From Simmondsia chinensis (Eukaryota; Streptophyta; Magnoliopsida; Caryophyllales; Simmondsiaceae), in contig JAGTTD010000003.1 in assembly GCA_018398585.1 (NCBI GenBank), positions 8,378,637 to 8,442,636 of the forward strand: DNA of 64,000 bases. Direction: 5' to 3'. Position numbers and translations under genes: made by a program. How positions within the stretch are numbered: position 1 is the stretch's first letter; the number at the start of each line of letters is the position of its first letter. The notes beneath the pieces are model-generated. The model saw only the letters and a program-made list of their open reading frames with translations. It did no database searches and was not told where the DNA came from. Below are positions 46,806 to 59,069 of the stretch, piece after piece.

Positions 46806-48480
46806 TGTAAGGAATGGTGTCCTGGAAATCAAAACTTTACCATCTAAATGTTATTTTTATTAAATAATAAAATTGAAGTCCCTGTCTTTTCCTTGTTAAA
46901 TTTGTGTAAATGAGCATATATAATTCATGTGATTTTCTTTTTTGTAACATCCATAAGATGAGTGTAGTCCTCATACTACAATTTACATATTTGTTCAAAG
47001 TGGTTTATGAGATTAACCCACATATAGACTTAGAACAAATAGTATAGCTTGTTATTTGAAAAACTCGTAGTCAAAGACAAGTTTGGACTACTTGTATATT
47101 AAGACTATAACATGATACTTTATATGACTTGTCTTGGTCATGTAGATGATGATCCAAAAGTGTTAGGTCGGTGTGTTTAATAAGATTGAGATAATAAGTT
47201 GGACCATGTGAGTTACTTGTTTCTAAACTACTATCAGAGATGAGTGATTCATGTTATACTATTTGAACGATGACTGTAAATCCTGAGAGTATTCTGGACT
47301 TATGCAAGAAATGTTAGCAACTTTGGTGTACTATAAGTAAGGTCTAAAAGAATGACTGGATTCCCACGTGCACTAGGTAGCGGCGTGAAGTGTAGGATTA
47401 GGTATTCAATAGGGAATCTATAATATCTTATGAGGTACAGATGTCCCTTTAATTGATTTACAAGTATTTGAATATTTCGGAATCTTTGGTCAAAATATTC
47501 TAGGCGTTTGACACTTGGAATTTACACTATGAATATGTTCAAGTATAAATAAATTATTCAGTGAAGGGCGAGTCGGTAACTAGAAGCTGTGAGAAGGATA
47601 ATGATAGTAGTTACATTTATTCTTTGTCATGGACATCTAGTGGTGGGATTGTTGTCATCAATACAGTATATTTGGGAGTTAACGAATAAATGGTTTAAGT
47701 ATAGAGTGCAGTGAGATTTATTTAGAGGAGCTAAGTCTCATTAAATAGTAATTAAATTTTTTCATGAGGTGGTAACTAATTTAACTCATTTGGAGCTAGA
47801 TTTAAATTGCTCCTAAGATCCCTGTGCAAGCCTCTATTTTTATTGCCATCGAAAATATAAAAAATCTATGAGATGAATAAATTTAATTTTGCCAAATATT
47901 ATTTATGATATGAATAAAAATTAAAAATTATAAAATAAAATATTTTTGAAAATTAAAATTTAGAAGATGAATTTTACATGTTGCAAACAAAAAAAAATGT
48001 AAAATTTCGAACATAAGGGTCAATTCGTGTGCTTGCGGACGGACCAACCAACACGCGACATGTGTCGCGCACTGGGAGGCCCAGAGAGTGATTCGTGTGC
48101 ACGTGCGGCCGACGCCCACCACGTGGCACGCAGAATCAATTAAAAAAGGGAGGCAATTTTCCCCAGCATTAAATTCGTTGTTTTGGCTTATAAATGTATT
48201 AAACGCTGCATTTTTGTAATTGATCTGCATGTCCCACATTGGAAAAATGCGATTTTTTCATGCTGGTATACTACTACAAATGGAGGTACTTATTTCTAAG
48301 GTTTGGCATCCAATTAAAGTAAAGGGTTTTAAGAAGTATTGACTTTCGATGACCTTATTAGAGAAAAAATTTTCCCTTGAAAATTTTATTTTCTTAGTTT
48401 AATATTTTTTGGAGCCCACTGTCCGGGAAGTTTCGAGGTCATTGCGTAAAAGGCCGCTGGGTCTCAGTTTCTCGGTTTTA
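46806..48480 (+). mobile_element. Truncated copia LTR, plus orientation
   Basis: Matches the other copia LTRs in reverse complement: start 'tgtaaggaatggtgtcc', then the usual LTR landmarks in reverse order to the neighbouring copies. It lacks its last part and runs straight into copia leader of opposite orientation near 48480. Confidence 0.85.
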
Positions 48481-48484
48481 ACTA

Positions 48485-49027
48485 ACTGGCATTTACAACT
48501 TATATTATTTTATAATCTACGTCAGAATCCCATTTTAAAATTAAATTAACTAATAAAACTAATTAATTAATTTTTAATTATTATGTAAACAAGTACTGAT
48601 GTCTACATGTCCCCAAAATTTCTCTGTAAAAATAAAAAATGTTGATGTCAGTGCCACATCAGTGCATAGTCAACACCCTGTTGGTGCCACGTCTGCGCCG
48701 CATATTTTTTGAATTAAAAATAATTAAATTTAATCTCATTAGATCATTTATTCGATTTCGCAAATCTTGATTAGATATACACAATTTCATCATGCGAATA
48801 ATGTGAATATAATTTCAGTTAATCTTCATTCACATATCTGAATTAACTATTAACGATTTAAACAATTTAAACCGATACTTTGATTATTATCAAAATCAAA
48901 TCAAACAATCTTTCCTTCTTAATAAAATCTCAATTTTATTAAATCGTAAGTCTATTTGTTTCGATCTTATTATACTTGTTCATGTATACTATGAATATAA
49001 TTAGAGGCTAGCTCTGATACTAATTGT
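48485..49027 (-). repeat. Copia leader and primer site, second copy
   Basis: Homologous to 41930-42448, including one 'cttatattattttataatct' leader unit. It ends with the complement of the Met-tRNA primer site ('gctctgatactaat') just before the LTR at 49028. Confidence 0.75.
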
Positions 49028-51046
49028 TGGGGCGAATTTCAAAACTTTTCCCTAATTCAATAAAATTAATACAGTGGAAGGATTTAAAATTCTTAATTTT
49101 AAATGTAAGATTGATCAAAAAATTTTAATTTTAAATTTACAGGCCTCTACACTGATACATTCATAATAAATACATGAACAATAAATAGCATAATAAGAAA
49201 ATTGTAAATAAATATAAAAGCAAAAAACTTAAAGAGAACGAAAGAATAATACATGGAATTGCTCCAAAGAAAGAAAACCGAAAGACTAATAAATGACTCC
49301 GGAAAAACAAAGAAAATCAAGATAACACCGAGACCCAGCTATCTTCTATGCAATGACTTCAAAATGCCCCGACAATGGGCTCCGAAAAATATTAAATTAA
49401 GGAAAGAAAATTCTTAAAGGAAAATTTTTGTCCAACTAAGTTTTCGAAAGTTAACACTTCAGAATCCTTTAATTTTGAAAATTAATTGGATGCCAAATAT
49501 AAACTCGGTATCCTTATTTATAGTAGGATACCAGAGCCAAAAAAATCCTAAGTTTTCGATGTGGGATGCAAAATTAAAAAACGATATACCGTGTTTTAGG
49601 ATGAGTCAAACTCAAAACATAGCGTTTCAATTTGGGAAAACCCGCCTATTTTTTTTTTTTTTATTTAATTCAAAACGCTGCCACATGGTGCAAGCCGACT
49701 AGCCGGCACCTGAAGGGGCTGATCGCTCCCCTAGTTGTACTAGAGCGTGCCATGTGGCGTGCTCTGATTGGCCCATGCTTGAAGGCATGGATCATAGCCT
49801 TAGGATAGCCCAACGCGAGAGTCCATCTGGGTAGATGCAGATCACCACCCTGTGCGATTTTCGGCCTTTTTTTTTGCTTTATTTCCCACCATTAAAAACT
49901 TATCTTATGAATTTTTAATTTCTAAAATTATTTTATTTTATAATTTATAATTTTTATTGATGTTTGACAAATTAAATTTATTCATCTCATGAATAATATT
50001 TTTCCGATGGCAATAAAAAACAGAGGCTTGCACAAGGATTTCAAAGACAATTTAAATCTAGCTTTAAATAGGTTAAATTAATTACCCTCTCATGATAACA
50101 TTTAATTTCCATTTAATGGAAGTTAATTCCACTAAATAAATCCCACTGCACTCTAGACTTAAACCATTTATTCGATAATTTCCAAATAGACTGTATTGAT
50201 GATAACAACCCCTTCACTAGATGTCCATAACAAAGAATAATTATAACTACTACCATTATCCTTCTCACAGCTCCTCCATTAGTTACCGACTCGCCTTTCA
50301 TTGAATAATTCATTTATACTTGAACATATTCATAGTATAAATTCTAAATGTCAAACACTTAGAACACTATGGCCAAAATTTTTGAACTATTCAAACACAT
50401 GTGAATTTACTAAGGGGACATCTGTACCTCATAAGAGAATGTAAATTCTATATTGAATGCTTGATTCTTGTCACACTTCACGACGCTACCCCGTGTACAT
50501 GGGAATTCAGTCATTTGTTTAGACCTTAGTCATAGTACACCAAAGCAACTAAAGCTTCATGTACAAGCCCAAAATACTGTCAAGATTTAGGTTGTTATTC
50601 AAATAGTACAACATTAATCATTCATCTCCGATAATAGTCTAGAAATAAGCAACTCATATGGTCCAACTTAGTGCGTTAAACTTATTAAACACACCAAACG
50701 AACACTTTGGGATCACTATTCACATGACCATGACAAGTGATCTAAAGTGTCAAGTTATAGTAACTGGTCCAACCTTGTCGTTGACTACAAGTTTTTCAAA
50801 CAGCAATCCATACCATTTGTTCTAAGTCAATCTGTGGTTAATCTCATAAATCACTTAGAAAAAGCATGTAAATTATAGTTTGAGGACTATGTCCATTTCA
50901 TGGATGTCACTAAAACGAAAATCACATGCAACATACACGCTCAATTACACAAATTTAACAAGGCAACAACTCGAACTTCAATTTTATTTATTAATAAAAT
51001 AATATCTATAGAACAAATTTGGATTTCCAGGAAACTATTCTTAATA
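49028..51046 (-). mobile_element. Divergent copia LTR, minus orientation
   Basis: Starts 'tgttggggcgaatttc' and ends 'actattcttaata' on the plus strand. It aligns with the other LTRs throughout but is clearly more diverged. With 46806-49027 it forms a head-to-head composite. No matching target duplication flanks the whole, so recombination or inversion shaped it. Confidence 0.85.
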
Positions 51047-52260
51047 GTTTATCATCCTCAACCACTCAAGGCTCAAGATAGTTAAAGGGTAAAGGGAACT
51101 TGAGCTTTAGTTACTGCCAAGAAGGCAGCAAGACATGTGGTTTCCAAGCTCGAGACAGTTACTTGGAGTGCAATTTCATATGCGTGGGCACCAAGCTTAA
51201 TCCAAGAGAACGGGGAGCATCTGGAAGAGATTTCAGCTAAAAATGTGGATGTAGGCTTCAAAAAATACGCTCGAGTACTAAATCAAGGGCACGTTCATTG
51301 ATCATTCATGCGCTAAAGGAGCTTGGTGACCTAACATGGGAAGAATGTGTTGCGGAAATAGGGGGCAACCATTATTTAGTATTTCTATAAATAAGCAACT
51401 CTATTGTAGTCTAAAATAAGTACGTACACTCATATAAAACTTCTTCAAGTTTTGTTTTTTTTTTAAGCACACTTGTGCTTTTTACCTAGGAATAGCTTAA
51501 CTTAACTTAGTCTAGCGTAGTGTAGATCTTTTTGTACTTGCTTCTTCAGAAATATAGTGCTTCGCGTTTCGGGTATGAACTCTTTGTTTTAATCGGTTCC
51601 CAAATTTTACAAGTTAAGAATTGAGGCTTTAGTTTAAGGCTTTGATGGCCAAGGGTTGACCTTGATTTCATTGACCTTAACACTATTGTCACTACTTAAT
51701 ACGTCAGCTGAATTTAGGTTTTGCCATTGTTTAGGGTTTTGATGGCCAAGGCATAACCTTGAATGCATTGGTCCTATTCTAGTGACTTGAATGTGGTTTG
51801 CTCCATCTAAATCTTATAAGACCTAAACTCATTCGAGTTATAATAAGTTAAGGGTGCCAGGCTTAAAAACCTGATTGATTTAGGCTTGTAAGTGGAATGC
51901 TAAGTTCTTGGGTTTTTCTCCACCCTAGTTTCTGTTTTTTAAGTGTATGAGGAAAGGCTTCTATGGGCCCTGCTCCGTTAATGTAACTGGTACTTGAGTT
52001 AAGTCCATATCTTTTTAATTTTTTGTCAAAAAATATATAAAAATCAAAAAAACTCTAAAAAAGTATTCTTAATTGGAGCACAAGCAGAACTCACGGTATA
52101 ACTGAAGTCAGATATACCAAAATATCACAAGCTTTTTTCCAAAAATGGTGAGTGGTTAAGGTCAAAGACTTGCGGTTTGAATTTAGGCCCACTCCCTAGT
52201 CGCGGTGAGTCTCTTCTGCACATTTGTTTACATTTGTATTCATAGTAACCGCATCACACT
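51047..52260 (+). repeat. Gypsy LTR fragment, divergent
   Basis: Aligns with 7100-8320 of the 5' LTR, sharing 'caagctcgagacagttactt'-type sequence, the TATA box at 51386-51393 and the downstream block. It directly follows the copia composite, so its left part is lost. Confidence 0.75.
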
Positions 52261-52888
52261 CAATAAGAAACAAATATAGCAAACAACGTCTAAGCGTTGA
52301 TGTCTACTAAGACATCATGATTTAGGTTTAGTTTTCTGAACCAGAGAGGGCCAAGTTTCCTTTCCTGAACAAAGCCCATTGGTCCCCTGACCTGCCTCAA
52401 AGGGTTAAAAACCTCTGGAGATACTGATTAAAGGACCATCCTGGAGGCAAAACGACCTCCATGCATGCGAATTGCTCCCCATAGCAGTTGACAACATGAC
52501 ATGTGGGGACAAAGGGGCCTTAATGTCAAAGACTTGTGGTCTGAATTTAGGCCCACTCCCTAGTTGTGGCGAGTCTCTTTTGCACGTTTGTTTACATTCG
52601 TATTTATGGTAACCACATCACACTCAATAACAAACAAATATAGCAAAAAAGGTCTGAGCATTGATGTCTACTAAGACATCATGATGAAGGTTTAGTTCTA
52701 TAAACTAGAGAGGGCCAAATTTCCTCTCCTTGAATGGACTTCATTGGTCCCCTAACATGCCGCAAGGGGTTAAAAGCCTCTCGAGAAATTGATCAAAGGA
52801 ACATCCCGGAGACAAAATGACCTCCATGCATGCAAATCGCTCCCCATAGCAGTTGACAACATCACCTATGGGAACAAAGGGGCCTCTA
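52161..52888. repeat. 364 bp tandem duplication
   Basis: 52161-52524 and 52525-52888 share 'gtcaaagacttg', 'tttaggcccactccctagt', 'gatgtctactaagacatcat' and 'ccccatagcagttgacaaca' at a constant offset of 364. The first copy overlaps the LTR end, so the unit spans LTR end and leader. Confidence 0.9.
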
Positions 52889-53089
52889 TGATAGAGCTGG
52901 GGAAAATAGGCTTGGGCACATAATTAGGCCAGCCACTAGGGTCCCCCTAGTTGGATTACATAGCTTCTTGCTATGATTTCCCTAACGCAGCTAAGGGCTT
53001 GTCCCAAAAGCAATGGTCTCAAAGCTAGAGGACTAGAACTAAAGGCCAGGTTAATCACTAATGTTTTTGGGGCATGATAAACACCCATT
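52889..53089 (+). other. Gypsy leader debris
   Basis: Non-coding DNA linking the tandem duplication with the next LTR fragment. No feature recognised. Confidence 0.3.
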
Positions 53090-54070
53090 CAACACAAGAA
53101 AGAAAAGTTGAGGCAAATGTAGAGCAAATATGCCAAGATTATAAGATGCAATAGTTATTTCTTTTTTCTATAAATAAGAGGCACTATTGTCATTGTAAAG
53201 TGTCCAACACCAGTATACAAAATTTCTTCAAGTTTTCTTTACAGCAAGCTTATGCTTTTGACCTAGAAGTAGTGTAACTCAGCCTAGTCTAGTGTAGCAT
53301 AGCTTGTACTTGCTTTCCTCCAAGGAAATATAAATTTCGGATTTTAGGTATGAACTCTCTATTTGAATCTATTCCAAACAAGCGATAAGTTGAGATTTGA
53401 AGCATTAGTTTAAGGCTTTGACGGCTGAAGCTTGACCCTGACTGTTTTGGTCTTAACACCGGTGTCACTGCTTGATAAGTCAACTGAATTTAGGTTTAAC
53501 TCGTTGTTAAGGGCCTTGATAGCTAAGGCTTGACCTTGATTGCGTTGGTTCAAATCCAGTGACCCAAATATGGTTTGTTCCACCTAATTCTAGTCAAACT
53601 CTATCTCATTCAAGTTATTGCAAAGTCAAGGGTGCGAGGCTTAAAAACCCAATTGAGGCTTGTACGTAGATTGTTGAGCTCTTGAGTTTGTCTCCACCCT
53701 AGTTCCTAGCTTTTAAGTGTTCGAGGAAAGTGTCTACAGGCTCAGCTCCATCACTCTAACTGCCACTTGAGCCTGGTCCGTATCTCTTTACACTTCTATC
53801 AAAATATTAAACCCAAAAATCCACAAAAATATAGCTAAAGTCTCCTTATTTGGAGCATGAGTAGAATCTATTTTTATATTGGAAACCAAAGTCAGATTCA
53901 CCAAATACATCAACCCTTTTAAAAGTTGATTGGTTGTGGTCAAACACATGCAATTCAGGATTTAGGCTCGCTCTCAAGTCGCTGCAAATTCCACTTATGC
54001 ATGTTTGTTTGATTTTTTATTTATGGTGACCACAAGCACAGTAAACAGACAAAAGGAGCAAACAACTATG
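53090..54070 (+). repeat. Gypsy LTR fragment, closest match to the 5' LTR
   Basis: Aligns with 7340-8325, including the TATA box 53169-53176 and the end 'acagacaaaaggagcaaaca'. It lacks the first part of the LTR. This is the best candidate for the 3' LTR of the main gypsy element. Confidence 0.75.
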
Positions 54071-54077
54071 AACATAA

Positions 54078-55040
54078 AAATTCTTAGAGAAAATTTGGTT
54101 CAGCCACCCCGAGATTTGGTAATATATTTTTCAGGCACCCCAAGGTTTGATATGTTTTTGAGGTATCTTGAACATTTCAAACTTTTTTCTCAGTTATCTT
54201 TGGCTTTACTCCATTACGTTTCCCTTAATTTCTAATAACTTGACATTTATTAAAAGGAAGATGTCTAAAAGATTTGTATTTTTATTTAAAATAAGTTTAA
54301 AATTTAGGAAATATTTTAAATGTTTGTGAAAATATATTAAATCTTAAAAATATATTTTAAATATTTTAAAAAAATTAAATTCGAAAAAAAATTTAAATGT
54401 CCAAAAACTTTTTAGATTTTATAAAAAGCACCTTAAATAAATCTAAATTATTTTATATATTTTAAAACATACAAATCTTTTTCATATACTTAATGGGTTT
54501 TATAAATATTTAAATTTTTTTTAAATATTTAAAGAATTTTAAAAATATTTTGAAATGTGTTTTAAAAATTTCGGATATTCTTAAATATTTAAAGTTTTTT
54601 AGATATTTTGCATATTTTTTTAAATATATAAAATAGTTTGTAATATTTAAGATATTTTTTATAATGTTTACAAACTTTTTAGATATTTAATCCATTCTTT
54701 ATAATTTAATGTAACAATTTTAATATTAAAATATATTATTTAAGATTTAATGTGTTTTTCTTTAGATATTTTAGATATTTAAAATATTTCTTAGAATTTT
54801 TAGATATTGTCAATTTTAAATTATGTTTTAAATGAAAATACCAATTTTTTTAAGGTATTTTCTTTTTTTAAGAGCCACATCATCAAAAACTAACAGAACT
54901 CCATCGGAATTAAGTTGAGGATACCCAAAAAAGGGTTGCCCAAATTCAAGATACCTTAAAAACATTCCGAAACCTCATGATCCCCGAAAAATATATTCCC
55001 AAACCTCATGGTACTTGAACCAAATTTTATCAAATTCTTA
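54078..55040. mobile_element. MULE-type MITE, 945 bp, with 9 bp duplications
   Basis: The element is 54087-55031. Its ends start 'gagaaaatttggttc' and 'gataaaatttggttc' and stay similar for about 85 bp ('gaggtttgg.aatatatttttc', 'ttttaaggtatcttgaa'). AAATTCTTA flanks it at 54078-54086 and 55032-55040. The middle (54260-54850) is almost pure AT with repeated 'aaatattt' words. It encodes nothing and would need a transposase in trans. Confidence 0.9.
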
Positions 55041-55059
55041 ATTTTTTTCTTAAAAGCAT

Positions 55060-55245
55060 GCAACTCCCTTTACAAGTAAAATCAAACACTGAGTCCCCTC
55101 ATTTTTCAGGGGCAAAATGGCCATAAAAAGTTGATTGGAGGCAAAGTGATGTACTTTTTAAAAGTGAGGGGTTAAGTAATGGTTTTATTTCTAAAAGGGG
55201 TTTTCTGTTATTAAAGCAAAAGATAGGGGTTTCTGTAATTTACCC
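55060..55245 (-). repeat. Terminal inverted repeat of a MULE-like element, right end
   Basis: The complement of this stretch starts 'gggtaaattacagaaacccc' and matches 5044-5215 through 'ctttaataaca.aaaacccc', 'acttaacc.ctcacttttaaa' and 'ccattttgc.cct'. A partly matching 9 bp sequence flanks both. Confidence 0.6.
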
Positions 55246-55255
55246 ATTTTGGTTA

Positions 55256-56826
55256 TAGGTGAAACTAATATGAAGCGATAATGGGCCAAAATTTCAGTTT
55301 GGATTGTTAATCGATTTTTTCCAGCAACATGATATTCAGCTCTGAAACTCATATGCAGATACACCACAACAAAATGGTGGTGTTCAATAAAAACACCGAC
55401 ATCTCAATATTGTTGGTGCTCTAAGGTTCCATGTTTTAGGAACAGTGTCCTTAAAATTTAGTTTTTAATTATTAATAATAAAATTATTTTATGTATTTAT
55501 TATCTTATTATGTTTTACCAGTCACATGGGTGTTTGATTATTTTCAAAGCGTGTCATAAGATGGGCATTATCCGTGATGATATATCAATATTTGATTTAA
55601 GTGGTCATGAACTTGAGTCACATATAGACTTCAGTCAAAAGGGGAGATATGCTATCGAAAATTAGTTCATAGCCCATGAGTTTTTGACACTTCTTATATG
55701 TTAAGAGTATAATGTGGTATAAGTGATATATTGTCTTGATCTTGGGTAGGGAACCAAAAATATCATATTGGTGTTTGTGAATAAATTTGAAATAGGATTG
55801 GACCACTTGATTTGTTTATTTCTCAATTATTATCAGAAATAAAAAATTCATATTATGCCATGAAGCACCGACTGTAAATACCAAGAATGTCTTGAACGCA
55901 TGCATGTTATGTATATCACTTTGGTATACTCTGTTAGAAAAATGACACAAGCTAACCTTTAGTTTTATGGCGGAGTTATATCCCATAAAAGAAAAATAGT
56001 GTGGGTGATCCTTTTATTAACGGGTATATTTTCTTTTCGGATAATACTTTAACCGCACCTATTTACTGATCATTTACTATTACTAGCCGTTTAGGGTTAT
56101 TAAAATTATGACCATTGGGAATTTATTAACAATATAGCCTTTGCAATTTATTAAGACCGTTTATAACCGTTGGAAATTCATTGCACCTGATTTTAATACT
56201 TTTTACTGTTTCTACACTATTTAACATATACTCATAGTCCTCTTCCTCACTCTTGATATATATGTTCTCCGTCTCTCTCTCTGTCCATATACTCCGTATC
56301 TCTCTTTCCTTAGATTTGGACAAAGTTCAAGGTACTCCTACCCGACTTTTAACGAGTACAAGTTAAGATTCGGATTGCATTAATCCTGGATAACGGTCGC
56401 CGGTTTAACTGTATCCACCAGAGCAGCGGCAAAATCGTCTTTTAGGACAGTAATTCTTACCACGGCGAGGTACCTTTGTTTCAAATTCGCTGTTTTATCA
56501 TTATTTTGTAAGATCCTTCTAATTACTTTCTCATTCATTGCTATGCTTGAATATTTCTACCAATTTTCTAACAATCTAAAAAACGATTTATATAATCAAT
56601 CATGGCTTTAAATTTCTTGACGAATTTCTTGCCGAGTAGCGTAATTTTGCTGTCAAATTCATATACTGTTAGGTTGAAATTGAAAATGTGAATTAGTTTG
56701 ATTTATGAATCATTCAACACAATTTTCATATTCGATTCCCAAAATATCTGTAAAAAAAAAAAACCATCAGTAAAATTTTAATATTTGATTGCTGTGTATA
56801 TCATACATGTATTAGAGTTGAATAAG
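55256..56826 (+). repeat. Non-coding DNA, probable old copia-like LTR from 55432
   Basis: From 55432 the sequence 'tgttttaggaacagtgtcc' resembles the start of the copia LTRs of this window. Later landmarks ('gactgtaaataccaagaatg', 'cactttggtatactctgtta') fall in the same order as in 46806-48480, but identity is low. The right end is not defined. No gene is seen; a CT-rich patch lies near 56220-56310. Confidence 0.4.
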
Positions 56827-57038
56827 TGTTAAGGGTTAATAATCAATTAGTATATAGGTAACAATAAATAAATATTTTCTCTCTCCTCTTTTCCCTTCTC
56901 CTCTTTCTCGACTCTCTCTTTCTTCCCCAAATCCCTAACCCTAATATTCTCTCTCTCTCTCCTTTGATTCTCTCTCTAATCTCCTTCTCGTGATCAATTC
57001 TTCATCAATTCTAGATACAATCTTAATTGATTGTATCA
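56827..57038 (+). repeat. Possible short gypsy LTR
   Basis: Runs from 'tgttaagggttaataatc' to 'gattgtatca', pyrimidine-rich in the middle as in gypsy R/U5 regions. It is followed at 57041 by 'tggtatcaaattcag', which resembles a Met-tRNA primer site, and then by gag. No second copy is available to prove the borders. Confidence 0.4.
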
Positions 57039-57080
57039 ATTGGTATCAAATTCAGATTGTGCTGCGTTTTGGATCGAATT

Positions 57081-57473
57081 ATGGCTGAAGGTCCTCGTTT
57101 TGCCTCCGAATTGAGGCGTTTGGAGACGTGAAATGATGACAACCAGCGTGCCATGGACAAACGCTTCCATAGCTTCGAAAATCGTGTACAATTAGACATC
57201 TTTTCGTTGAAACAAGAACAAAGCAAGATAATGGAGATCTTGCTCGAAATTCAGAGTCAGATGCGACCGGTGGAGCCTCGTCTGGCCGAATCTCCCCCTG
57301 GTGACAGTATTTTGGGCCGCCCTACTGAGCCGCAGCTCGTTCTAGTAACCACCTCGGTTCCCGACGCTGGTATATCTTCTTCGACTACTTCTCCATATCA
57401 CTTTCATACTAGTCTCTCTAAAATTGACTTTCCGAAGTTAGTTGGTGGTTCGAGAGTTAAAAATTGGGGGTAG
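57081..57473 (+). pseudogene. Gypsy gag N-terminal fragment
   Basis: Starts ATG at 57081 ('MAEGPRFASELRRLET'), meets TGA at 57129-57131, then continues in the same frame with a coiled coil ('RFHSFENRVQLDIFSLKQEQ') and ends in 'LSKIDFPKLVGGSRVKNWG', the entry to the gag core of Ty3/gypsy elements ('DFP.FDG..P..W'). A TAG at 57471-57473 and the switch to CACTA sequence soon after end it. It would have packaged element RNA. Confidence 0.75.
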
Positions 57474-57500
57474 AAGGTTGAACAATTCTAAAATTAACTT

Positions 57501-58900
57501 TCATACCTTCCTCCTCTTGTGTTCCCAAAAGGTTATGGAACCGCCTGTATGTTTATTCAATCGGCCATTCTCCCCAATGCCTCTATTGTTTTTATTTGTT
57601 TTTGACATTTCCTGCCACTCTGCACTCATCCACTTATCACATAATTTATCCCAAAAATCTGGGCTTATCCGTGTAGGTGGATGAAGTCTCATGTTGTTAT
57701 CTCCTGCTTTATTTGCATTATTAAGGGCATGCTCCTGCGCCCCATGCAACAAATTTTTGAGTCTATCCCTCAATTTATGTTCAACTAATGCTTTCATAGA
57801 GCGATTCAGCTCCAGACGCCAACAATAAGTGTCCTGTTATACTATAAATAAACTTATCAACGTCAATATCGTAAAAGAAATATAAATAAGAAGATAAAAA
57901 AATGTGATATTGAATTAAACTTATTTTTATACCTAAAACTCTGTCCACAGCCCTTCTTTGACAGGTTGGGGGAAATCTGTATATGTATTCCATGCGCCTT
58001 GAAACTGCTCTGTAATGAGCTTCGAAATAGATCTCGAAACTTGGGAATCAGAGAAATTGTTGTATATTAAGTAACACAAAATGTTATACAATTTTTATTT
58101 AGCTAAAAAATATAATTGACAAATAAAAGTTTGAAGTACTTACCCATGCCCATCGATTTTAATGTACCCGTGAGCACTAGGATCATCCAGATGATGGGGT
58201 GGTAATGGAGGGCTTGCAGCACTCGCGGGGACTGTAGGTGAAGGTCTTGCAACTCCATGCTGAGAGGGAAGTGGCCTCCCTTGAGACCCCAAATGCAGAG
58301 GAGTCGGTCCTGATTGATTAAATTGATATAAAAATGGTCCGCCATCTCCATAATATGGGGGACCATCTCATAGTAGCCCATCTGAACAAGTACATGCCGA
58401 TAAGCAGATGTACTGGCCTCTCCAAAATGGGGAGGGGGGGTATCCCATAGTATCCTTGTTGATAATGTGTGGGACGGTAACCACTTGAAGTTCCATCTCC
58501 AGAAGGAGGAGGAGGCATCCCATAGTATCCTTGCTGAGGATGGGTAGGGTAGTAAGCACTTGTACTAGCCTCTCAAAAAAGAGGAGGGGGCATCCCATAG
58601 TATCCTTGTTGAGGATGTATGGGACGGTAAGCACTTGAAGTCATCATGGGGCTAGAGCCAGTAGCTGGGGGTGAACTCAACCTAACACCCCCCAAGGATA
58701 AGGTCGACATAGGACTAGAGCTGATAATAGGGGAGGAACTCAACTAGGTACCTCGTATGATTTGTGTCATTAAATCATCTGTAACTTCACCATGAAGGGG
58801 TATTTCAGGGGGCATTTCATTTAAATCCGCAGCAGGATGTCTAGGCCCCCCTTCGGGTCTCATCTCTCTTCTTAGCTAACTCGACTACGAGTCATTTTAT
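57501..58900 (-). pseudogene. CACTA tnpA-like gene (Transposase_24), with Tyr/Pro-rich repeats
   Basis: The 3' part (57797-57501) reads 'ARISPDFW'-type sequence: 'PPTRISPDFWDKLCDKWMS', then 'NKNNRG' and 'KHTGGSITF', the plant Transposase_24 (PF03004) signature. In En/Spm this partner protein binds subterminal repeats. Upstream (58665-58366) is a Gly/Tyr/Pro-rich stretch made of a 75 bp repeat. An intron probably lies around 57815-57930. Frame changes within the repeat part suggest decay. Confidence 0.7.
58366..58665 (-). repeat. 75 bp coding tandem repeat, four units
   Basis: 'catcccatagtatcc' recurs at 58441 (with one change), 58516 and 58591, exactly 75 apart, with a degenerate first unit at 58366. 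Each unit encodes 25 residues with a 'QQGYYG.PP' theme. Confidence 0.9.
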
Positions 58901-59069
58901 CTGCAATAGTAATTAAAACAACAAGCCACCACACATACAACATAAAAATAAAAAAAGCAATAATACAATCATAATAAAGCATGTAATGCATAAACAATTA
59001 TAAAATGGTACTATGAAATGAAAACCCAAAATAAAGTTCAATCATACATAAAATAGTCTATAACTAATA
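58901..59069 (-). other. Spacer between the two CACTA genes
   Basis: AT-rich with 'aataaagttca' and A-runs. No gene. Confidence 0.4.

Larger units (their letters stand above)
6350..54070 (+). mobile_element. Degenerate Ty3/gypsy element (Tat/Ogre-like), heavily interrupted
   Basis: This is a plus-strand LTR retrotransposon remnant. LTR sequence is at about 6350-8325 and again at 51047-52260 and 53090-54070. Between them, in order, are a gag coiled-coil region (8761-9411), gag core (about 10100-10464), zinc-knuckle-like segment (about 10700-10880), protease (14690-15034), and reverse transcriptase split across a copia insertion (15480-15787, then 46400-46805). RNase H and integrase are not found, so the 3' part of pol was lost, probably in the rearrangement at 46.8-51.0 kb. 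The right-hand LTRs are not full copies and may come from more than one element. Outer limits are approximate. Confidence 0.7.
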
